A DNA stretch of 64,000 nt from Serinus canaria (taxonomy: Eukaryota > Chordata > Aves > Passeriformes > Fringillidae). Under the pieces are notes generated by a model. That model was not told the origin of the DNA, did no database searches, and saw nothing but the letters and a program-made list of their open reading frames with translations. The stretch covers positions 8,137,501 through 8,201,500 of the forward strand of contig NC_066316.1 of assembly GCF_022539315.1 (NCBI RefSeq), in the 5' to 3' direction. Shown in pieces: positions 51,347-64,000 of the stretch. Made by a program: the position numbers and the translations under genes. The stretch's first letter is position 1; each line of letters opens with the position of its first letter.

Positions 51347-54300
51347 GCACAGACCCAACTACAGGCAGTAGTATTGTTACACATCAATACATCAAAGAAG
51401 TATTGTTGAGTTTTACTGACATTCACTAAAACTAAAAGGGAAATCCTTCCCCTTCCCCCTTGGGGCTTGAGGATACTAAGAGATGTACCCAGGTCTGTTG
51501 CTGAGGGAATAAACAATTAGAACTCAAATACTGCTTTGTTATCTGAGGAAGTTTTTTCTCTTCATGGGCCACAGTAATTCCACTGTGACCACACAGCCAT
51601 AATTGAGCAGCTTTACATTTATTTGAGATAGCTATGATCCCAGCAGGAAAAAGACAAGCTGTTTTCCAAGTGAGCAGTGTGTGTCACAGAGACTTTTTTG
51701 GAATCAGTAGTATATGAAGGAGCTGTGAGATTCCACTGCACCTTTTAGGGATGAGATGAGCATGGAATCACAAGAAATGCTGTCCAAGTTTCCACTCTGC
51801 AATGAGTGATAGCTGTGTTTTGAAGAACTGGGAGAGAGAAGGCACTGAAGAAGACATGATGAATAATTTTAAAGTTCATACTGAGCTGTAGCCATTTAAT
51901 TTTAAATAAAGCAATTTGGTTTCCTCCAGGAATCTATTTTTGCTTGCAGTATAATTACTTTAAGGATTTACCATAATATTGCTATGATGGACAGATGTTT
52001 ATCTTTGTTCCTATGCCTTTGAAAGGAAAAAAAGCTGAACTTTGAACGAGTGCAGCACAGTTAAATAAACTAGCAGGTCTGGGTCGATTCTTCCTAACTT
52101 TAAATATCTAAAGCAATAGAGTTATGAAAATATTCCTAAATGATGTTGCCAGACAGAAGAGTATTATCTGTGCTGTTTTCTGTATGCAGCACTGTTCATT
52201 GCTATGCAACAAATGACAGAGGTCAGCAGACCCTGACCCTGCAAAGCAGCTGTGTTATAGCAGTCACTGGAAAACACCAGTCCTTGCACATAAAATTGCT
52301 ACAAGCAAGAACATCTTTCCCAGAAAGACTGAGATCTGCATGCTGGATCATGCTTTTCCTCTGAACAGCTAGAGGTAAGTAAAGCCCTTATGGAAAGAAC
52401 AGCATACATGTCCACCTAGGATATTCTCAGAACTGTCACAAGTTCCTATACATCCATCCATACACACAAATATGCCCAGGCATAATATGGGGGCACTTTA
52501 ATAGCACCAAGAGCAGCTTCTCCAGCTGCAACTAGTCAGAGCTTTATCTCCCTGCTGCCCCTTGCCCAGCTCTGGAGATAACCACTCTTGGAGCACTCTG
52601 GAGACATCCACTCCTGGAGCTGTGAGTGCTCTCTGAGCTGCCTCCCCAGCTCTGGATTTGAGCAGCAAATTGGGCAATGCAGCACAGTCTCCTTTGCTGT
52701 GCTCCCACCTCCTCTGGCTGGTCTGCCCAGGACAGACTCCCTCTTGTGCTGCCCTTCCTCCTCCCTCAGGTATTTCCAGGTTGCTCCTGGATTGGCAGAG
52801 TTATTTAGTGCTGAGAGGGCACTTGTCTAAGATAAGTCACCACTGCAGGGTTTCAGGTCATTGGTATTTCCCACTCCACTGCCCTGAGCTCTCTAACACC
52901 AGGCAACACTACAGCTTGAGTTTTCACCTCTGTGAAACTAAACTGGAGAATTTAAACCCTCAGGCATATTTAGATGCCTGAGTTTGAAGACAGATGTCAA
53001 GAACTGGGATGCTCCCTCACACCACCATGAAGTTTGCCACTCTTCACAACTCTGTGCTCCAAGGGAGAGGTTCCCAATCCTTCTTTTCCTTTTCAAAAGG
53101 TGAGAGATATTTCGTGGTCTGGCTGCTTGAAATGAGGACACTAAGGACACACTACAGCTGGGGAAGATGAAGGACTGGCCCAGAGGGGAGTTATTAACCA
53201 TCCATTTCCTATCTTGCTGAATGGGTGCTGATGAGCTAGACCACAGCATTAATGGCTCCTAAATGTTATGTATTTTCTCCCCACTTCCTGCTGGATGGGG
53301 ACTGATACCACAGAGTTCCAGCTGGCTGCTCTTTTCTTCCCAGGAGAATTCCTGCCTTTGCTTAAGTAACTTAATGAAATGCAAAAGCAAGTGGAAGAGA
53401 GATGTGGGGCCTGCAGGTCCTCAGCAGAAATGCTGTGTTTACTTTCCACTTGTTCTTCACCCTTTTTCCATCCTCTGCTCTCCTCCTTTCTGGGCACACC
53501 TATAGGGACTGTAGCCTTTGATGTCTGAACCAGATTCTCCCATAGTCCTTGACAGCAGCATTCCAGACTGGTTTAGGTAGGACTTCAGGCTGGTCTGAGC
53601 CAGGAAGAGCTGGCAGAAGGGGATGGCAGAGAGGTTCAACTCCTCCCTGGTGGGGAGCTCCTACAGCTCCCTCCAGCTGGGCCTGCACCCACACTCTGGC
53701 CACTCTGCCCATGGGCTTCTGCTGATGGAAAAAAGCAGGACTTGTCTGGTGAGTGGGACAGGGAGACACCCTGCCTGGACAGAAAGAGCATGGAGATGGG
53801 AGAACCAGGAGAGCTGGTGAGGCTTTGCTGCCTCCAGTGCCAGCTTTGCTCTCAGAGATGGTGGCTTCTTTCATGTCTCTGCACCCTCTGTGGACACAGC
53901 CTGCACCCCCAGCTGGAGGCACAGGAAAAGCTGGCAGCTGTTGTGGTCTTCTCTCCACTGGGAACAGACTGAAGCTGTTTTTCTTCATGGCTGTTTTATG
54001 AGGAGTGGGAAGAGAGCACCCGGACAGAGCACTGGGATTAACTTTACAAATGTGTCTCCCTTTGACAAAATGTTTGAGCTTTGCCAGTTCCTTTGCGTTC
54101 TCTCCCACTGGCTGAGGACAGCCTTGTCCTGAATAGGAAAAGGGGAACAGTGCAAGAGCACAGATGTCTGACATCTTCCTGTCTTCTGGCTCAGAGCGAG
54201 GGAGATGAATAAAAGCTGCCAGAGAAATGCCTTGGAATAACCCTTTCTGGTTGGAGACACAGTATCCTGGAAACACCCATCATTTGGCAGAGACACTCAC

Positions 54301-54380
54301 TTCATTCCTTAGCTACACAAGCAAATTTCTTTAACTCTTCTCAAGATCATTGCTGGACTGGATTGCAAGTGTTTTCTGTC

Positions 54381-54408
54381 AAAACAAAAACAAACAAACA
54401 AACAAAAA
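54381..54408 (+). repeat. (CAAA)n simple repeat
   Basis: Imperfect CAAA/CAAAA units form an A-rich tract on the plus strand, with a second short A-rich stretch just to the right. Confidence 0.9.
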
Positions 54409-55856
54409 TGCAACAAAAAAAACCCAAGCAGTTTGTTTCTTTCTGTTTTACATACGTGGCATTTCCTAAAAGGAACAAAATGTTGAAACAATGAAATATT
54501 TTTCCTTTTTACAGCCCTATCTTTCATTAAGAGACAGTTTGCCTAACATCTCTTCTTCCCTGTTAAGATGATAGATGGGGCTGAACAAGACTTACAGGAT
54601 CCAGTGGGGTGCCATTTGCGTCACCAGCAACAGTGGTCATCAGGGAATGATCTACCATTTCAATTGCTTCAAGGAGAGATGGAGAGGAAAATGGAGCAGG
54701 CTAAGATTATTTATTACAGTGGATGGAACAGACTTTGAAGTTAGACAAATGGAAATTTGGATTATTTGCAGGAACAGATCCTATGTGAGGCTGTTGAGTT
54801 AGGCAAGGCTCCGGTTTTGGAGGAAACATCACATGAGTGTACTCAGCCTTGAAAGCTCCAAGAAGGACAGCTGGAGGCTGCCTTAGCAATCTAGAAAGGG
54901 GTGCATCAGTGATGAACCAGGGAATGGAGTACATCACCACTGCCCTGCTCAACAAGCTGGGCCCAGCTCTCCCCTGGATGTCATTCCATTATAGTTGCTG
55001 GGGGGACACTGGAAAGGACTTCAGAATAACAGGTGAAACTCTGGTCTTCTACAAATCAGGTTTTTTGCTGCAGAAGACTTTCCTTTGCACACTTGAGACC
55101 ATCAGAGAGGAGGAGATGAACTCTAAGAACTAACCAAAGGCCAGCCATCAGATTTACTGCCTAAGCAGTGATCTCACCTGCAGAGAGTTTTACATGTGGC
55201 CTCTTACACTTCCCCACTCCTGACCTGAAAGCCCTGAAGTACCTGCACGGTCACATTTCTATCTTCCCCCAGGGAAATCAACCTGGATGGAAAGAGAAAG
55301 TATACACAAGTTCTGTGAACTCTTAGGAACACTTCTGAAAGCTGAGCTAAGGAGAATGAGAGACAAAATGCCCATGTTACTGGAAGTGGTAAATGCCCTA
55401 GGAAGCCCCCCTGAAATTCTTGACACACACCAGCAACTCTTTCTCTGCTCATCCTCACTGAAACTTCTAAATTGTCAGTGTTTTAATGTTCCCTCCGTGC
55501 CATTTTCTCACCTCCAGGCCACCAAGCTCATGGACAGTTCTGCTCATGGAGAAACCTTTAGTAATTCCATGGAAGCAAAAAGACTGAATCTGACAGGAGG
55601 AGTGCAATCAGACCATGAGGATTTAGTAGCAAATTTTACATGAAAGAGAGAATTGGGGGTTGGGGCTGTTCTAAAATAAATTGTTTGACCAAACACTTGG
55701 TAAGTTCTTTACTCCTTGTTCCTTTCTGAACACAGTTATTTGTCCCAGATTCACACTCTTTCATGTCCAAGCTAATTTCTTTCACAAGATTAATCAGCAG
55801 CTGGAGGCAGGTGATATCATAGACTTTGACATTAGATTGTCAACAAATATTACATT

Positions 55857-55857
<1 letters not shown>

Positions 55858-55891
<34 letters not shown>

Positions 55892-55895
55892 TTTT
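55858..55895 (+). repeat. (CT)12 followed by T13
   Basis: A dinucleotide CT tract (55858-55883) runs directly into a T run (to 55895). It is a simple repeat with no flanking signature tying it to a transposon. Confidence 0.95.
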
Positions 55896-58088
55896 AACTA
55901 AACAGCTGCATTGATGGTTTTGCTGGCTGGTGTCCAGCTGAGTCTCTTCACAGAAATGTAACACTCCTTGCCTCAGTTTTCCCATATTCCCAACTTGTTT
56001 GCTCTCTGATGGAAAATTTGATTTCCATGGCAAGACACTTATTAGCACCTCCAGTTGCAATGAATCCAAGAAAAATATACTGCAAGGACCAGGGGAATCC
56101 TTACAGCTCTGACAAAAGAAGCATTCATCCTTTTTCCTTTAGAGGGAAAATAGAGCTGGGGCACCTTCTGTATCCTAAGGTAATTGAACAAATAGATTTT
56201 CATTTCAAATAGAAGATGGATGGAAGGAGGTTGGAGTCCCTCAGATGCAAGCTGTCAACATGAACACACATTTCAATTTCATTTACAAGGAAATAAAATG
56301 TGTCTCAGCTTCTGGACATTCAGAAAAAGGATGATGATCCCTGCAGGAAGAGTGCAGGACAATTTTCTGCTGATGAAATTTGCCTGGCAGTTGTTAAGAG
56401 ATGTCATCTACCAGCTTTATCAGAGATAGATATCACCTGAAGTCAGTACTACACTTCATTCTCTGTTAAAAATCTGATTAATGACACTCATCTTTTTTCT
56501 CCCTCGAAATATAGATATAGTCTCCCACTCTTAATGCTTAAATGATTCTCAGAGGTGTCTTTTTTTTTTCCCCTCAAGCTTGGGGTGAATGGTACTGTTT
56601 GCCTGGTACAATAAGTTGTAAAAAGGGAAGCTTGGGCCTTGAGTTATCTAAAAACTGCAGGGACTTTGTCAAGTTCTGTCTCAAACAAAGTACTGGTTTA
56701 AAAAGCCCACACCTGGTCTAACCTGCCCTCAGTGATAAATTCTGTCTTTGGGAAGGTAGTCTTGAGGGGCTGGTTTTGAAGTAATTTTCATTTTCAAAGT
56801 GTGCATAACACACTTGTGAGCACAAATGTTGATGAGTTTTGGTTGATTTAGTTTAATTGAGACATTAGCTGTATTGCAGGTAAATGGATCTGGAATAGCT
56901 GCTAGAGCATTCAGTTTTCCAAATCATTACAGAAGGATGAAATTACAGTTAAGTATTTTATGTTAATACGCTTAAGAACTTAAAATTATGGAAGTTTTTT
57001 CATCTATAAGTGCAAAATTATTGCAGCAATTTTGAGTATCAGCAGGGTTTGATAGCCTTTAATTAATTTTGCTTACATTTGAAATAAACAGAATTATTTC
57101 AGTATATTAAACTAGATCAATCCCTGGGAAGACTCACATAAAGTGGATTACATCCCACCTGAAATAAGTTTTGGCTCTGTCACTTAGATGATCCATTAAA
57201 AATCCCCAAAAGGCTAACAATTGTAGCTGGAAACACAAATTATAGTCTGCATATGTTACTCTGTTATTTCCAAAGAAAAATACCTGCTGATTTGAATAGG
57301 CTACAGACCAGGTCTTACACTATACAAATAAATTAGAAATTCATCTGTCTCTGGGACAGAAACTTATCAAGTTCTCCCTTCCAGAATTCAGTTCAAAATC
57401 CCTTCTGTTTCTGAGGAAGTAATGTTTTCCACATTTCCTATTTTCACTTGTACTATTCAAAGATCGAAAGCAAGGATTTACATGCAAGGTGCTAAATAAT
57501 CTGCTGAATTCAAATCAGTTTCCACTGGGTAGATAAAATTTTTTCCATCCACATTGAAGTTAAGCACACTGGACCAGCCTTTCTTTTAACATCTGATGCA
57601 ATGTAAACAGGATGAATAAATAGGTAACTCCCTGCAGATGGAAGAGCTCTGAGCACTTGGCAGTGAGGAGGCCAGTCCTGCCCATGGCACAAATCAGAAA
57701 ACAGAGGGCAATAGCAGTGACACTGATGTCCAGCACAGTGCAGGGAAGCAGCAGCAGAGAAAGCAATAAGGCCAAGCCTGGACCACCCTGGGGTCTCAGG
57801 GCTGCATTGATGGCCTTGGCTCTTGTATTTAGAGAGAAGGACAGAGGTAAATAGCTGAAAATAGCTAAAGCCTTTTTCCTCATTCCTGTTTTCTCATGGT
57901 TACGTTTGCATGATGAACTTCAGTGAAGCCAACACACTGGGTAGGTTACTTGTACCTGTCCTGCTTGACACAGTTACTGCCTGAGCTCTTGCTGCAGGAA
58001 TTTATCTGCAGCTGCCTCAGCTCAGCTTGGCCCTGCCACAGTTTCTCAGCCTGCATGGAGAGCCTTTGTTGTTCATCATATCCTCTCC

Positions 58089-58738
58089 TGTAAGAGCCTG
58101 AATGAGAGATGTGGGACTCCAGGGGCTCTCCAAAATGCAGTTTATTCCATCCAAGAGTTACAGCAGCCCAGAGTGGTGGGTGACAGAGCCTGTGCCTACA
58201 GCTGTCAGCTCCAGCTGCAGGCAGGCCTGGAGACCCTTAGTTTAGGTTACAATGCATTTTATACTTTTCTTTGTTGAGCATCTTAATACAGAAGAACCAA
58301 TCTATACCTTAACTTTTATCTACAGCCTATCATAACTACTATAATTACCATGTTCATGTTACCATTCTCCAATCACTAAAAGTCAGTACATTACAGTTTA
58401 AGCTAGAAGTTGTTTTTCAGTTTTCTTGCAGTGGAAAATTCCGAGACCTTTTTTATGCTTGCAACATTTGCTGACTTGTTTGCCTGTGCTATCTTTCTGT
58501 TTGGTAAAAACATTGTGTTTGAGGTGGGTTTATCCTTTACTCTAAGTCATAAAACCCCCTTCTAACTAACAGACCCTTCGCCTCCTTGGTTATCCAGTAA
58601 GACTGGCTCAGCAATTCTTTTCTTCTGTAGCAAAACTTGCTTTCATTTCTATTCCTTCTTCTGACTCTACATTCAAAAATCTTTCTGCCAAGCATAAATA
58701 TCTGTGAGACTTTCTTGTCAAACTTTCATCCTTCCACA
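58089..58738 (-). mobile_element. Solo LTR, ERVK-like, with perfect 6-bp target-site duplication
   Basis: On the plus strand the element runs from TGTAAGAGCC to CATCCTTCCACA. CTCTCC flanks it on both sides (58083-58088 and 58739-58744). Read on the minus strand it begins TGTGGAAGGATG and ends GGCTCTTACA, with a polyadenylation signal AATAAA at 58146-58141, about 50 bp before the 3' end, as in a retroviral R-U5 arrangement. The interior, with GTTACAGCAGCCCAGAG, resembles a common songbird LTR family. The 6-bp duplication fits an ERVK/betaretrovirus-like integrase. No gag, pol or env is present. The short frames inside have no coding meaning. Confidence 0.87.
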
Positions 58739-58744
58739 CTCTCC

Positions 58745-60810
58745 CTGCAGGTGAACAGCAGAGTCCAGACAATTTGCTCTGTGTGTCTGTCTGGGACAGG
58801 CTTTCCATGGTGCTCAGGCAGCTCAAGGAGACCCTTCCCCTTCAACCTAAACTTCTATTAGCCCCAGCTTCTATTAGCTCTGCCCATAATATTCCAGTAC
58901 TTCTTGGGCTCATATTCATTGTCCTCACACTGCTGTTAGTGATTCATAAAACTCATGGAGTCAGACCCAAATGCTGAAGGGAAGAGAATCACTGACTCCT
59001 ACAGGCATTGAATCAAATTTTTCCTTTACTGAAAGACATGCAGTCTTGCAGAGAGGGTTGAATCTGAAAGCTTGGTGGAGCATAATTGGTTTTGTTGTTT
59101 GGGTTCCTGAAGGGTAAATATCAAATACAAGCATATTAAAACCAGCCCAAGAAAGGGCTGGAATGAGTAGCTCCTGTCTATTTCATTTTGAAAATGTACT
59201 TAAGCAACCTTTTATTTACAACTAATCCTATGGAGCAGCCACTGAGACACTGCTGAAAGTTAAGAGCATCACCTCAGTGCCTGAAGCAGTGCTAATGAAA
59301 CCACAGAGCTGGGTTATTCTGCAGAAGAAATGGAGAGACATGGAAAACAGATTTCTGTTTTCTTTTAGCATTATTTCTTTTAGCTGGAGAACCCACAGGT
59401 AAGTAGAGGAGGCCAGGAGGTGCCAGTCAGGGTGCCACATGGAGAAAGGGAAGCCATGCCTAGAGGAGAAGCAGCCCCACAAGCACAGCAGTGGGGCAGT
59501 GGCTGCAACCCCAGCCCTGCTGCTCACAGCTCTGCCTGGGCAGTGAAGCAGGAGCTTCACCTCAAGAACAACAAGTGTACAAACATTTCTGCATAGGTGA
59601 AAGGTGCCCAGCTGAAAAGATTCAAGTTTGGGGCACTGCTACTCCTAACACTTTCTCTCTTTCCCCTGGGAGACCAACTCCCAAAGGCAATTGGATGCAA
59701 CACTGACCTTTCAGGACTTATGAAATGCAAACACAGCTTTATTTACTTCCTGACCCTTGGCTCAAAAACATCTGCAGCTTTTTAAATGAAAAGCAACCAC
59801 TGTGATTTAGCAACTTCTTCTGCCTCTGCTTCATTTTGCCAGGAGACAGAGGCCATGCTGTGACATGAGCATGGGTGTTGTGGTGACATTTGAGAAGGAT
59901 CAGCTGGGCCCCCCAGGCAGCTGGCACCACTGCTTTCCATTTTGCATCTTGTCCAGCAGGACAAAGCCTGGCTGCTCAGGTAAAGGGCCACAGCTGGAGA
60001 TTTTAGTCAAATCAAGAAAATACATTCAAAATGAAGCCTTCTTCCTCAGAAACATCTTGAGTTTCTGTTCCAGACAAGACAGTTGAGTTAGCAGTCTGAA
60101 CTTCTCTTGTCCCTCCAGTATGTGGCAGAAAAGCTGCTGCTGCTTCTTCTTTTGCTTCTTTTCTACTAGAAGAAAAAGCTGATCAAGTTTTGTCAGATCA
60201 ACCCTGGGCCACGAGCACAGGTGCTCATTTTTTTGAGGAGAGCTCTTGGCAAAGCTTTTCATCCATCTTCTTTCTGAAGAAACTCTGGAAATTTGTTGGA
60301 AGCAATTGGTTCCAGTCAATTTGGTGGGGTGATGCTGGAAACTGCATAGTGGTTGCTGCAGGATTGTTAAAAAAAAAGACTTCTGCAAATATTTGAGACT
60401 GAGTCCATGCAAATTTCATTTGTCAACCTAATCTTCATGGATTCAGCAAAATGGAAAGGGATTCTCCAGTATCTGCCTCATCTGACAAACTTCAAGCACT
60501 AGCAGCAGCAGGTTGTACTTTTGGCAAGGTAAATCAGTTCCTTTGCACATGAAAGAGCTCTCAGGATGTCTGCTAGGACAGATGTAGGTACATATACAGT
60601 AAGCCTTCACAAGGTAGCAGATGAGGATGGTAGGGAATGTCCTGATTTGGTTTCTCAGGATATTCTCAGCAAATCTTGACACAGTATTTCTTAGCGGTAG
60701 AAATACTGAAAAAAAATAGGTTTTGGTTATTTCTGATTACTTTAAGTCCAGGAAGTGGAAAAATAGTGTCATGATATTGTGCTTTTTTTTTGTACTTGAT
60801 CCATATCTTA
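58745..60810. other. Intergenic segment without recognised gene
   Basis: Ordinary non-coding DNA between the 650-bp LTR and the CTTT microsatellite. I saw no exon, RNA gene or transposon signature. Confidence 0.55.
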
Positions 60811-60980
60811 CTCTCTTTCTTTCTTTCTTCTTCTTCTTTCTTTCTTTTTCTTCTTTCTTTCTTTCTTTCGTTCTTTCTTCTTCTTCTTTCTTTCTTTCTT
60901 CTTCTTTCTTATTTCTTTCTTTCTTTTCTTTCTTCTTTCTTATTCTTTCTTCTTCTTTCTTTCTTTCTTTCTTTCTTTCT

Positions 60981-61039
<59 letters not shown>

Positions 61040-61040
61040 C
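60811..61040 (+). repeat. (CTTT)n/(CTT)n polypyrimidine microsatellite
   Basis: About 230 bp of the plus strand are almost entirely C and T, made of CTTT units mixed with CTT units. The right end has a long pure CTTT run and the left part is interrupted by TTC triplets and a few A and G bases. The serine-phenylalanine-leucine-rich frames across it are repeat translations, not genes. Its length is likely to vary between individuals and to be hard to assemble. Confidence 0.95.
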
Positions 61041-62279
61041 TGGTGGTGAGGATTGGTCAGCTCATGCAGTGGTTAGAGTGAATTTGACATTTGCAGACAC
61101 TAATGGAGGTGTTTGGGCTCATTGCTATGTACATTTGAGTAGCCATTCTTTATGATTCAATTTTTCTTCCATGAGTCAACTGATGCTTGTTTCAGACTTC
61201 ACAAGAGCTATTTTACAGCAAAAAGCCTCCCATCACTCTAAGTCCTTCTATAAAGGTACACAGGAGGCTGCTATCATTTGCATGCTCTTTCCACTCTTTA
61301 TAGATTTCAATGGAAGAGTATGTCCTATTTATAGAAATCAATTGAATAGTTCAAATAAACCACAAACAGTCATATGAGATGCTGACAACTGAGGCACAGG
61401 TTTTGAGTGATTAGCTGTCCATCAACTTTGCTGTATAGGTTGGCTGAACCAAAAATTATGTTGTTAAGATAGAAAGGAACTAATTCAGCATGTCAGAGAT
61501 GTATTGGCTTTACAACATTAGACAGAGTTTTTCCCTTTGACTAAATCTGGTGGATGTAAAACAGCTTTGAGAAGATGCTTCTGTGAGAAATGAGAGATGT
61601 GGGTCACATCCTTTCAGATGTGGGTTTTACGCTGCCTACATGATGGCTTGTGTTTGCAGAAGAGGTGGCCACTACCATCAGCTACTTTATGATGTTAATC
61701 TACTATTTAACTTTTCTTTTTTTCACTATAATAAGGAAGGATTTAATTTTGGGTTGAGTAAAGTATGTTCCACAAACCAGAGCAACATTTTACAGTTTTT
61801 CTTTTGAATGCAAATACAACCCATATATCTCTACTATGGATCAGTTCAAAACAGTTTCAGTCCAACTGATTTACTTGGCTCAGCTACCCAACTCAAGATT
61901 TATTCAAATTAGCCTATGAGTCAGAACCTCATAAACATAAGTGAAAAGTACATGTATATATCATGCAGGAATCTCTCTGCCCAAGAGTTTACTCTCCAGG
62001 TGAGGTGTCAGAAAGTTTCTTATCTCTATGAATATTTAGTAAGTCTGTGAAGGAATTGGGAAGCCAGCCTGGGCTATGAGCATTCCACATCAGGGCCCAA
62101 GCCAGAAGGTGTTCTTTCCTTGCTGCTCAAATTTCCAACTTACACTTTCTTTCTACAGCAAAGGTACTCTGGTTCTGGTGGTTCAAGGCTCTCAGAAGGG
62201 CCAATTCCCTCAGTGTGCACAAGGTAGCTCTTCAGAAGTCATTAGACATACTGACTCAGCGCTGGGATTAGAGTCAAAC

Positions 62280-62307
62280 AGAGGTTCTGTGTTCAGACAG
62301 AACCTCT
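62280..62307. repeat. Inverted repeat, 11-bp perfect arms, 6-nt loop
   Basis: AGAGGTTCTGT, loop GTTCAG, then ACAGAACCTCT. The stem is too short for a microRNA precursor and does not extend further. The arms resemble glucocorticoid-type half-sites (AGAACC/GGTTCT), but the 3-bp spacing of a true element is absent. Confidence 0.9.
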
Positions 62308-62968
62308 ACAGCAGGAACAATTCATCTTTTCAAGGTCTAGGAGCACTCCTCTGCCATCACCTACCGAGTGCCTCTGCTGTGGCACTGGCTGTTTTAACTG
62401 CAGCTTGGGATCCGAGGGCTAGACTTGATTCAGCACTCACAAGGAATCTTCCCTGAATAAGCAGAGTAGGTGTTGAGTTTATAAGAAGTGTCACAGTGGC
62501 TGTCTGAGACAAGAAATTTCTTTAAGAGGTGAAATATTTTAACGGGTTTCTAATATAGCTGCACTGGGTGGAAAAAGTAAATGAATGTGAAGTTGTTATG
62601 GAACCTCCTGTGTACATGTTGCAATAAACAGGGGTGTGAAGAGCTCTGAGAAAGACACAGGAGACAGAAATGCAGATGAGGGAGGAAAGCAGAGGTGGGT
62701 GAGAAATGATCTAAGCGTTGGCATTGTGTGCAGTACAGTGGGCATTGCTCATCTCCATGCACAGCACAGCACTTTGCTGCCCCTTCCCTCCCTGGAGGGG
62801 CTGCCTCGAGGCACTTCTCACTGGTGGGATTATCATCTTTTCCATGCAGATGGGAAAACCAAGGCAGGGAAAGGTCAAAACCAACATTTTAAAAACTGTT
62901 TTTCTGTGGCTTGATTTCTGCAGGTCTAAAAGGAAACCAGTCTTGTTTCCTTAATGAAAGCCATGACT

Positions 62969-63004
62969 TTCATGAACCTCATAACCTTCATGAACCTCAT
63001 AACT
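62969..63004 (+). repeat. 18-bp tandem duplication
   Basis: TTCATGAACCTCATAACC is followed by a second copy that differs only at its last base. It lies in the upstream intergenic region. Confidence 0.9.
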
Positions 63005-64000
63005 TGCACAAGTGTGGACTACTGTCTGCTCAGCACATGTAAAAACAAGGTCCAAGGTGTCTCAGATTCAGCATTTGAGATCAGTACATGGGACATGTTG
63101 GTCTCTTAAATGCTACTGTACCACATGGAGAAAGATACCACAATAATTTCCTTTTCTAATATAGTGAAGGAATCTTCTTTTTAAATTATATATCTGATTT
63201 GGATGTTACTTATCACAGCTTTTGTATTCACATTGTAATACAAGCTGTCCACAAATAACATGGAGGTATCTATGGAGTTGCATTTGCTTTTTCCTGACAT
63301 TTGTATGAGTAAACTCATCTGACTTCATAGGATAGATGAGGAAACTGCATCTTCCCTACATGCCACGAAGAACTGTAATTTTTTTCCTTTTGGACAGGGG
63401 TATTGCAGCTCCCCTGACAGCACGACACCCACCCTCTGTCTTGCTGAGTTTGACACTGCCTTCAATGACAGCACAGATGCTGGAGTTGAGCTGCTTGGTG
63501 ACTGTCAGGAAATGTGGCCACAGAGTGGTGGCATTCTTTTAGCAAGGATTTCAAGCACGGAAAAGCTCCTGACTGAACTAAGAGGAAACCAAGTTGACTG
63601 CTTGACACAGGTCTAGATTTTCTCAGGGCAACTTTTCAGTTGGAAATGCCAGGGAATTCAGACTGCATCAGTGAGCACCAATCCAAATTCTAGTGCCACT
63701 CCTCCCTTTGCTCAGGTGCTAGCTTTGGCTCTACCACAGTGCATTCTCTTTGCTGCTATTTCCCCAGCTCCCATATATTAGGCCCACACTGTTTCTATTT
63801 GTGCAAGTATCCAGTTCCTCATATGGCTTTAGGAAAAAAACAGCACACCTCCACAGATACCACAGACATTTTGAAAAACCTGTAGCTTGCATTCAAATGA
63901 ATCTTTGTTATTTTTTTATTTATTTGCAATGTCCTCTCCTCTGTAACTATTGAATAATAAATTTTGGACAGGCTAACTTCACCTTGACAATGTCAGATCT

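Larger units (their letters stand above)
50800..58082. other. Intergenic segment between two solo LTRs
   Basis: Non-coding DNA with T22, CAAA and CT/T simple repeats. A 258-codon minus-strand frame (53500-54276) and a 118-codon plus-strand frame (55287-55643) are open, but neither shows a recognisable domain. The AT-rich block at about 56.8-57.2 kb is unique-looking and could be regulatory. Confidence 0.55.
61041..64000. other. Intergenic segment at right edge
   Basis: AT-rich non-coding DNA with one 11-bp hairpin (62.28 kb) and one 18-bp duplication (62.97 kb). No gene was recognised up to the edge of the window. Confidence 0.55.

Noticed and set aside
53500..54276. 258-codon minus-strand open frame
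   Set aside because: Length is notable for this composition, but no conserved motif, transposon signature or splice framework was seen. A protein search with no hits outside the species would confirm rejection.
55287..55643. 118-codon plus-strand frame
   Set aside because: The protein looks soluble and ordinary but matches no family I know, and there is no exon or promoter context.
58608..58826. 72-codon minus-strand frame overlapping the 650-bp LTR
   Set aside because: It lies mostly inside the U3-like part of a solo LTR and crosses its boundary, so it is a chance frame.
60723..61155. Serine-, phenylalanine- and leucine-rich frames of 108 and 121 codons
   Set aside because: They are translations of the CTTT microsatellite.
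1..64000. CRISPR arrays, bacterial operons, prophage or toxin systems
   Set aside because: No spaced direct-repeat array, ribosome-binding sites or close-packed genes are present; the window is vertebrate genomic DNA.

Overview
This is vertebrate nuclear DNA, almost certainly from a bird and probably a songbird. It has one recognisable protein-coding gene in 64 kb, long non-coding stretches, CpG islands, a CR1 retrotransposon 3' end with the bird-type repeated ATTCTGTG tail, and solo LTRs of the kind common in passerine genomes. There is no sign of bacterial, phage or plasmid organisation.

The gene is the 5' part of ITPKB (inositol-trisphosphate 3-kinase B), on the minus strand. A CpG-island promoter lies near 45.6-46.2 kb. 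A GC-rich non-coding exon 1 ends at a GTAAGC donor after 45425, and intron 1 spans 44004-45424. Exon 2 (42929-44003) carries 166 nt of leader and then 303 codons, from the [12 protein letters not shown] start to a phase-0 GTGAGT donor at 42928. These codons hold the N-terminal segment, the F-actin-binding block and the acidic serine-rich block that precedes the kinase domain. No catalytic exon was recognised below 42929, so positions 1-42928 are read as one very long intron 2, with the kinase exons beyond the left edge.

Intron 2 holds the CR1 fragment (about 6.33-6.45 kb), a CpG cluster (6.9-7.2 kb), an LTR-like element (about 17.8-18.2 kb), a GC-rich promoter-like patch with splice-donor-like sites in the gene's orientation (26.3-26.8 kb), a CTCF-like motif and several simple repeats. 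Upstream of the gene, 46.24-64.0 kb looks intergenic. It contains a 328-bp solo LTR flanked by a 4-bp duplication (50468-50795), a 650-bp minus-strand solo LTR flanked by a perfect 6-bp duplication (58089-58738), and a 230-bp CTTT-type polypyrimidine microsatellite (60811-61040).

I found no undescribed multi-gene system. The most interesting points are the upstream open reading frames in the ITPKB leader, the much shortened linker in the ITPKB N-terminus, and the possible internal promoter near 26.5 kb. All family assignments come from recognising sequence, not from database searches.
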